From Methanosarcinales archaeon ex4572_44 (GTDB taxonomy: Archaea > Halobacteriota > Methanosarcinia > Methanosarcinales > EX4572-44), in assembly GCA_002254825.2 (NCBI GenBank), contig NJEL02000060.1, positions 1 to 10,471 of the forward strand: a stretch of DNA of 10,471 nucleotides, written 5' to 3'. Position 1 is the first letter of the stretch, and every line of letters starts with the position of its first letter. A program made the translations under genes and the position numbers. The notes under the pieces were generated by a model that searched no databases, was not told where the DNA came from, and was given only the letters and a program-made list of their open reading frames with translations. Shown piece by piece: positions 5,938 to 10,471 of this stretch.

Positions 5938-7347
5938 TTAGCTTTTGATTTCTTTCATTATTTGTTCTGGTTTTCCGATGTCTGTGAGTGATTTCCAGCG
6001 TTTGATGCAGGCTTCGTAGTAGTGTGGTTCGGTCAGGAATTTTTCTGAGAATCCGTATCGTGAAAGTTTGTTTCGTACGTTTTTGAGCGTGTTTTGGTCG
6101 ATTTTTATCTTCAGTTTTCCGTTTGTTTTTCCGCGGTCGAAGTCTGTCCATGTGCTGGCTTGTATCAGTCCAGACTTCTCTGCGTCTTCGTAGAGGTATG
6201 TTCCAGGTGTTGGGGTGGTGATGCCTACGAAGACCAGTTCAGGTTCTGTAGATTCGATTAGTCTGACGGTTTTTTCGAGGTCTTCTATTCGTTCGCCTGG
6301 GGTTCCGATCATGATGTTTGCAACGACGATAACTCCTTCTTCTTTGCACATTTTTATGGCGTTCCATGATTGTTCTTCGCTCACGTTCTTGCCGAGGATC
6401 TGCAGTACGTGTTCTGATCCTGACTCGATTCCGAAGCAGACGCTGATGCATCCTGCTTTTTTCAATTTACGGATCGTTTCTCTGTCGATTGTGTCGGCGC
6501 GGGAGTGGCAGTACCATACTATTTCGTTGCTCAGTCCGCGCCTTTCCATCTCCTCACAGAATTTCTCTGTCCATCGTTTGTTTACGGTGAAGGTGTCGTC
6601 TTCGATCATGAGGGCGTGGATGTGGTATTTCTCGATCAGGTGTTCGATCTCGGAGAAGACGTTCTCGAGGCTGCGGTATCTTACTTTGTGTCCGAAGAGT
6701 TTATCGAGGCATGGTTGGCAGAATCTGCATTTGAAGGGGCAGCCTCTGCTTGCGAAGATGTGGAGGGCTGGTGAGGGGAGTGGAAAGTTGGTTACAGGGT
6801 TTGAGAGTATTTCGTTTATTGGGAAGATCTCACGGGCTGGGTATGGCAGAGTGTTGAGGTCTGGTATCGGCTCTCGCTTCGGGTTGTGAACGATCCTCTC
6901 GGTCCTCTTTTGATCTTTGTACACAAGTCCTTTGATGGTGTGTAGCTCTCGTCTTCCTTCGAGTGCTTCTACCAGTTCTTGGGTTGTGTGTTCGCCTTCA
7001 CCGACCACCACGAAGTCCACATTCTCTTCTCGTATGACCTCGTCGGGGCAGACGGTTGGGTGTGGGCCGCCGAGTGCTACATCTGCGCCGAGCCTCGTTT
7101 TTACAATCTTTGCAACCGCGAGTGCGCGGGGCATCTCTATCGTCATCGCACCGATGCAGACGAGATCGGCGCTGCTACTGATGATTCTCTTCTTTGTCTC
7201 ATTCCAGTCATTTAAGAAACGTAGGTCTAATCCTTCAACCTCAACACCGTTCTCTCTGAGATAGCCTGCGATGTATGCAAGTCCGAGTGGAAGATAGCTC
7301 GTCTGCATGTTGAAAGATTCACCAGGGGATACCAGTAGCACCTTCAA
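5938..7347 (-). CDS. B12-binding-domain radical SAM enzyme (class B-like)
   Basis: This 469-residue enzyme has an N-terminal cobalamin-binding-type domain (about 1-140; GGPHPTVCPDEV and GEGE are the usual markers) and a radical SAM barrel. The iron-sulfur motif is RGCPFKCRFCQ, with Cys203, Cys207 and Cys210 binding the [4Fe-4S] cluster. Other family blocks are IPDLNTLPYPAR (161-172), GIESGSE (306-312) and MIGTPGE (346-352). The DxHxxG cobalamin-ligand motif is not seen, as is common in class B members. Such enzymes methylate or rearrange unactivated carbons of lipids, tetrapyrroles and antibiotics; the substrate here cannot be told. The start is a TTG at 7347, with GGTG about 8 nt upstream and a TATA box 31 nt upstream. 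It is divergent from the DUF116 genes and is not followed by a partner. Codon endings favour C and A. Confidence 0.88.
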   Translation of the reverse strand: MKVLLVSPGESFNMQTSYLPLGLAYIAGYLRENGVEVEGLDLRFLNDWNETKKRIISSSADLVCIGAMTIEMPRALAVAKIVKTRLGADVALGGPHPTVCPDEVIREENVDFVVVGEGEHTTQELVEALEGRRELHTIKGLVYKDQKRTERIVHNPKREPIPDLNTLPYPAREIFPINEILSNPVTNFPLPSPALHIFASRGCPFKCRFCQPCLDKLFGHKVRYRSLENVFSEIEHLIEKYHIHALMIEDDTFTVNKRWTEKFCEEMERRGLSNEIVWYCHSRADTIDRETIRKLKKAGCISVCFGIESGSEHVLQILGKNVSEEQSWNAIKMCKEEGVIVVANIMIGTPGERIEDLEKTVRLIESTEPELVFVGITTPTPGTYLYEDAEKSGLIQASTWTDFDRGKTNGKLKIKIDQNTLKNVRNKLSRYGFSEKFLTEPHYYEACIKRWKSLTDIGKPEQIMKEIKS

Positions 7348-7373
7348 GTTGAGAACACCGCGCTATTCATGGA

Positions 7374-7383
7374 ATTTATATAT
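7374..7383 (-). promoter_or_regulatory. TATA box of the radical SAM gene
   Basis: On the minus strand this reads ATATATAAAT, a good archaeal TATA element. Its centre lies about 31 nt upstream of the TTG at 7347 and supports that start with a very short leader. Confidence 0.5.
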
Positions 7384-7395
7384 CAGATGAGACAT

Positions 7396-7406
7396 GGATA
7401 AATAGG
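7396..7406 (+). promoter_or_regulatory. Possible TATA box of the DUF116 operon
   Basis: The sequence GGATAAATAGG lies about 53 nt before the ATG at 7454. This would give a leader of about 27 nt carrying the GGTGA ribosome site at 7446-7450, unlike the leaderless spacing of the other genes here. The gap of 106 bases up to the divergent radical SAM gene holds both promoters. Confidence 0.35.
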
Positions 7407-7453
7407 TTTTGATGTGGTAGCTCCCAAGCCAAGGGGCAGGTGTCTGGTGAAAT

Positions 7454-8101
7454 ATGCTGTTTTTCAGTAATTCGATGCTTGAAATTCTCGGAAGAGTGGT
7501 GGTGATCTTGATAGTGGTACTTGTGGCGTTGCTGGTATCTTTGCTCCTCCTCTGCTTTGTTATGCTTCGTACAAATAGAATATTCTTTCCAAATTTTGTT
7601 CTGTTCATTGTAAGCTTGTTTTACGAGATTTTATGCAGATTACTTTCGTTCTTTCGTGTTGACCCAACACTGATAGACCGGGTGTCGGTGGAGATGAGAA
7701 ACGCTCTTAACTATGCCGATTTCGCTGTCACAGACCCGCGGGAGCGCATCTTACTCCTCCCACAGTGTATTCGAAGCACGGACTGCCCTGCCAAGTTGAA
7801 CTCGATCGACGGCTTCCATTGCACGGAGTGTGGAAGGTGTGCGATTGGAGAGTTGAGTGCCCTCTCTCGCGAGGCTGGTATCAAGATGTACACCTCCCCT
7901 GGTGGGACGTTCACCGAGAGGATTCTTATGCGCAGCAAGCCAAAGGCAGTGGTCGGTGTTTCCTGCTATCCAAACCTCTACGAGGGTCTACTCAAGGCAA
8001 AGCTCATGGGTGTGCCTGCACAGGGTGTTCCACTATCGGTCTCGGGTTGTGTCAACACAACGGTCGACTGCGAAGAAATAATAAAAAAATGCAAAATATG
8101 A
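7454..8101 (+). CDS. DUF116 family membrane-anchored cysteine-rich protein (copy 1)
   Basis: This is a 215-residue DUF116 protein of unknown function. A strongly hydrophobic segment (about residues 14-38) and a second one (about 47-63) anchor it to the membrane. The rest is probably cytoplasmic. The conserved core is LLPQC-x5-CPAK followed by C-x2-C-x2-C (Cys105, 111, 123, 126, 129), a spacing that suggests a metal or iron-sulfur site. Further cysteines lie at 171, 199 and 206. A GGTGA at 7446-7450 sits just upstream of ATG 7454. The stop TGA overlaps an ATG (8098) in the ATGA manner, pointing to translational coupling with the second copy. Codon endings are mixed. The family sometimes occurs near cofactor genes, but no reaction has been firmly assigned as far as I know. 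Confidence 0.85.
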   Translation: MLFFSNSMLEILGRVVVILIVVLVALLVSLLLLCFVMLRTNRIFFPNFVLFIVSLFYEILCRLLSFFRVDPTLIDRVSVEMRNALNYADFAVTDPRERILLLPQCIRSTDCPAKLNSIDGFHCTECGRCAIGELSALSREAGIKMYTSPGGTFTERILMRSKPKAVVGVSCYPNLYEGLLKAKLMGVPAQGVPLSVSGCVNTTVDCEEIIKKCKI

Positions 8102-8191
8102 TGAGATCTTTTTCCAAAGTTCACACTTTTCATCCTAAACCTTTTCTACCAGCCAGCAAAACTACTGCTCGGCTATTTCCACATAAATCCA

Positions 8192-8626
8192 GTGATCATA
8201 GATGACATAGAGATTGCACTCATGAACTCGATACACAAAGAAGCATACGAAGAGACACCGATAGAGAGAAGACTGCTCTTCCTGCCCCAGTGCCTAAGAA
8301 ACATCGAATGCCCGGCGAAAACATCACCACAAGAAGGCATAATCTGCGAATCATGCGGCAGATGCAGCGTTGCAGAGATAAAAGAGATCTGTGATGGACA
8401 TGGAGTAGCTATCTGCATCGCTCCGGGCGGCGAGTTTGTCAAGCGTGCAATAAGAGATCGTAAGCCAGCAGCCGCACTTGCCGTTGCATGCCAGCACGAC
8501 CTCTGCGAGGTGATGAAACATGTCACGTCAAAAGACGTACCAATTATTGGTGTGGTACTGCTGAGATGCGGGTGCGTGATGACAGACGTTGACTGGAAAG
8601 AAGTGAAGGAGAAGCTGTTTTTATAA
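8192..8626 (+). CDS. DUF116 family protein (copy 2), 5' end probably frameshifted
   Basis: This 144-residue frame from GTG 8192 repeats the core of copy 1: LPQC-x5-CPAK-x8-C-x2-C-x2-C (Cys34, 40, 52, 55, 58), then a PGGEFVKRAI block and GC near the end. The same frame stays open upstream to 8105. It encodes LFPKFTLFILNLFYQPAKLL and YFHINPVIIDD, closely matching FFPNFVLFIVSLFYEILCRLL and FRVDPTLID of copy 1. No start codon occurs there, because a TGA sits at 8102-8104. The natural start is the ATG at 8098, overlapping the stop of copy 1, but it is in another frame. Removing one T from the five-T run at 8109-8113 would join the two. So the true gene is probably 8098-8626, about 175 residues, with a frameshift or sequencing error. 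Otherwise the product is the short soluble form. Confidence 0.8.
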   Translation: MIIDDIEIALMNSIHKEAYEETPIERRLLFLPQCLRNIECPAKTSPQEGIICESCGRCSVAEIKEICDGHGVAICIAPGGEFVKRAIRDRKPAAALAVACQHDLCEVMKHVTSKDVPIIGVVLLRCGCVMTDVDWKEVKEKLFL

Positions 8627-8652
8627 AAGCTGACCTTTGAGGTACCAGGGTT

Positions 8653-10137
8653 TTATATTAGATTCACGGTGATTGTTTCGCCTTTCATCACTGCTTCTTC
8701 TGGGACTGATACTTTAATTGTTTTATCACCTGTTTGTAGGGTGTAGGTGCCGACTGGTTTTGTGTCAAAGTTTGTGTAGCCTTCTTCTTGCAGGGGCCCT
8801 TCAGTTGAGTATGGAACTATTAGGGTGTATGTGCCGTTTACCGCCTCGGTTGTCTGTGTGTATGTGAAGGTTCGTCCGATGTTTGTCTGGATGGTGTTTG
8901 TTATTGTTATTGTTCCGTCAGGTGCGTTTCCTGTGATTTTTGCGCCTTTCACGTATTCGAAGAGTTTTGCGTATCCGCTCTCCTCGATCTTCAGGTTTCC
9001 GCCGTATACTTGGTTGTATATGTATTTGTATTGTGTTTCCATGTTGCCGCCTCGTGTGTGGGGGTTGGGGGTTGATTCGTGGACGAGTCGGTAGTGCTTG
9101 AGTCCGTTTCCATCGTAGATGTGTAGTCTTGATTCCATGGTGTTGTAGTACTTCTCGGTTGGGATTGTGACTGTTGTCATCTCTCCCCCATCTGGTACCT
9201 GTATCTGTGTGTAGTATCCAACGCTGTCCAGGTTCCACTCGGCAAAGACGGGTTGGATTGCGTATGCCATGTATGCGTTGCTTGCAACGTAGCGTGCCCC
9301 TGGTTTTCCGTTGACGCCGAGGGCGTCAAGGACCCGGTTTGCCTCTTCCTCGCTCTGTGCGGTGAGGTAGGTTGATGCGCCTGGTGCGTGACCCTCTCCA
9401 CCGCCGATTCCTGCCTGGAATGGGTTTGCATTCGGTATTCGATGTCCCCAGTAGGTGATGATGTGCCCGTAGTCCCACCAGCTCATAACACCGTAGGCTG
9501 TCTCAGGATAGGGGTATTTCTCGCCCGGTGGTGGCATCTCGTAGGTTCCGTAGTAGTCCAGTCCAGGGTCAGGTGTGTTCTCACGCATCCATGCCATGGT
9601 TTCGTGCCATTCATAGTAGCCCTCTGATATGGACCCACCCCTGGTTATGCCTTTCACGATGCTTATCTCTGCTGGTGGGTAGATGAAGACGGCGAGGATT
9701 ATCAGGACTGCTATTATGTGCCAGATCCTGATGCCCTTGAGTGCATCGGCTGGATTTTTATTGTATGCCTCTTCGAGTTTTGCTACGTTTATTGCATAGT
9801 AGTAGGCGAATCTGTTCTGTGCAAGCATTATGAAGAGTATGATTATGCTCCAGACGAGTAAGAGCGTGGTTCCTGGTTTTGACTCCTTGAACAGTCTGTA
9901 CCCTACATAAAGCATGCCTGCATATGCAATGTAGTATAGCGTGGTGAAGTTGCCCCATGCTCTCTGCGCTGTCATCGGCATCGCTTCTGCTATGGTCAGT
10001 CCGCCGCCTGTTCGTCCCTCGAATATGAAACTGAACTGTCCCACGCTTGAAGCATACAGCTCAGGCAGGAGTGCCCTCATCAGTACCAGTCCGAGAAGAA
10101 CGCTGCCTGCTATGAAGAGCGGATAATACCTCTCGCA
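8653..10137 (-). CDS. aglB: Oligosaccharyltransferase AglB/STT3, C-terminal part (frameshifted gene)
   Basis: AglB transfers a lipid-linked glycan to asparagine of N-x-S/T sequons on the outer face of the archaeal membrane. This piece starts with the end of the membrane domain. Numbered from the ATG at 10080, the TIAE motif (29-32, Glu32) of the outer loop that contacts the acceptor is followed by three more membrane helices (about 47-63, 71-87, 119-134). The hallmark WWDYGH (201-206) that recognises the sequon Ser/Thr comes next. A loop NAYMAYAI (268-275) sits where the DK/MI motif is expected, with Asn replacing the usual Asp. The last 180 residues are beta-rich, as in the peripheral domains of AglB. 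The frame is open upstream of 10080 to 10137 and encodes another membrane helix (YYPLFIAGSVLLGLVLM), so the ATG at 10080 is internal. The rest of the gene is in another frame. Confidence 0.88.
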   Translation of the reverse strand, partial: CERYYPLFIAGSVLLGLVLMRALLPELYASSVGQFSFIFEGRTGGGLTIAEAMPMTAQRAWGNFTTLYYIAYAGMLYVGYRLFKESKPGTTLLLVWSIIILFIMLAQNRFAYYYAINVAKLEEAYNKNPADALKGIRIWHIIAVLIILAVFIYPPAEISIVKGITRGGSISEGYYEWHETMAWMRENTPDPGLDYYGTYEMPPPGEKYPYPETAYGVMSWWDYGHIITYWGHRIPNANPFQAGIGGGEGHAPGASTYLTAQSEEEANRVLDALGVNGKPGARYVASNAYMAYAIQPVFAEWNLDSVGYYTQIQVPDGGEMTTVTIPTEKYYNTMESRLHIYDGNGLKHYRLVHESTPNPHTRGGNMETQYKYIYNQVYGGNLKIEESGYAKLFEYVKGAKITGNAPDGTITITNTIQTNIGRTFTYTQTTEAVNGTYTLIVPYSTEGPLQEEGYTNFDTKPVGTYTLQTGDKTIKVSVPEEAVMKGETITVNLI

Positions 10138-10471
10138 TCATCAAAAAGGCGATGCCATAGGAGACTCCCCCAACGATGCTTAAGTGCTCGATGTTACGCC
10201 CTCTGATCTGATTTATCACTGTCTGGATAACGAAGAATATCCCCACGATAACCCCAAAGAGGACGCCTGCTGTCCAGGTCAGAAGATACGCTCCAAAGGC
10301 AATACCTGCGAAGAGAGTGTAAGTCATGGGTGTTTTTAAGGATTGCCAGTCTCTTCTTCGTATCTTATCAAGTGTTAGGTGTTCTGAGCGGTTCAATGCC
10401 ATCAAGAGAAATGCCATCATGAGGGTTGTGAAGAAGATCTCTCCGACGTGGTTGTCTGTGAACCCCATGGT
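10129..10471 (-). CDS. aglB: Oligosaccharyltransferase AglB/STT3, central membrane part (partial, frameshifted)
   Basis: This is the preceding part of the same aglB gene; it enters from beyond the right edge. The edge residues GFTDNHVGEIFF hold the second acidic motif of STT3 (D-x-H-x-x-E), where an acidic residue and histidine lie near the metal and lipid-pyrophosphate substrate. Hydrophobic helices follow (IFFTTLMMAFLLMAL, LFAGIAFGAYLLTW, LFGVIVGIFFVIQTVI, VSYGIAFLM). The first acidic motif and the start codon are outside the window, perhaps 100-200 residues away. In this frame the reading continues to 10061 but turns into unrelated residues rich in Arg and Ser, so the correct frame ends near 10129-10140, where one extra base (or two missing ones) puts the C-terminal part out of phase. 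Confidence 0.8.

Noticed and set aside
6215..6889. Long plus-strand open frame of 224 codons antisense to the radical SAM gene
   Set aside because: It is rich in Ser, Arg and Pro with no family features, and the opposite strand carries a complete enzyme with all its motifs.
7765..8205. 146-codon frame overlapping both DUF116 genes
   Set aside because: It has no family similarity I can see; both DUF116 reading frames through the region are supported by paralogy to each other.
1..10471. CRISPR array or long direct repeats
   Set aside because: No regularly spaced repeat units were seen on either strand.

Overview
This window looks like a piece of an archaeal (euryarchaeal) chromosome. Evidence: an AglB/STT3 oligosaccharyltransferase with WWDYGH and TIAE motifs, a Ski2-type helicase with the cysteine-rich C-terminus typical of archaeal DUF5814 proteins, TATA boxes about 30 nt upstream of start codons, and GGTG-type ribosome sites. 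A lineage near the ANME-1/Syntrophoarchaeum/methanogen group is my guess from gene content; nothing here proves it.

Layout. 67-1877 (minus): bioF then bioD, a two-gene biotin operon read leftward from a good TATA box. 2039-4223 (plus): a large helicase gene broken in the middle; motifs IV and V are missing and the reading frame changes at about 3308. 4310-4531 (minus): a small DUF167 (YggU-like) protein. 4567-4851: a gene-poor stretch with a doubtful transposase remnant. 4852-5779 (plus): an AT-rich antitoxin/toxin pair, a Panacea-domain antitoxin overlapping a RelE/ParE-like toxin cut short by an in-frame TAA. 5794-5896: a GC-rich island with nested inverted repeats. 5938-7347 (minus): a B12-binding-domain radical SAM enzyme. 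7454-8626 (plus): two tandem DUF116 cysteine-rich proteins, the second apparently frameshifted near its start. 8653 to the right edge (minus): aglB, which lacks its N-terminus here and is split by a frameshift near 10130.

How the genes relate. BioF and BioD act in the same pathway, BioF at the pelargonyl-CoA/alanine condensation and BioD at ring closure to dethiobiotin. The toxin and antitoxin form one module, probably no longer toxic. The radical SAM enzyme and the DUF116 pair share a divergent promoter region, but no joint function can be assigned. The rest is a mix of housekeeping genes.

The most striking overall property is the number of lesions: a helicase with an internal deletion, a frameshifted aglB, a frameshifted DUF116 gene, a nonsense codon in the toxin, and a bioD whose expected ATG reads ATA. 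Either this locus is decaying or the assembly is unreliable; re-sequencing across each site would decide.
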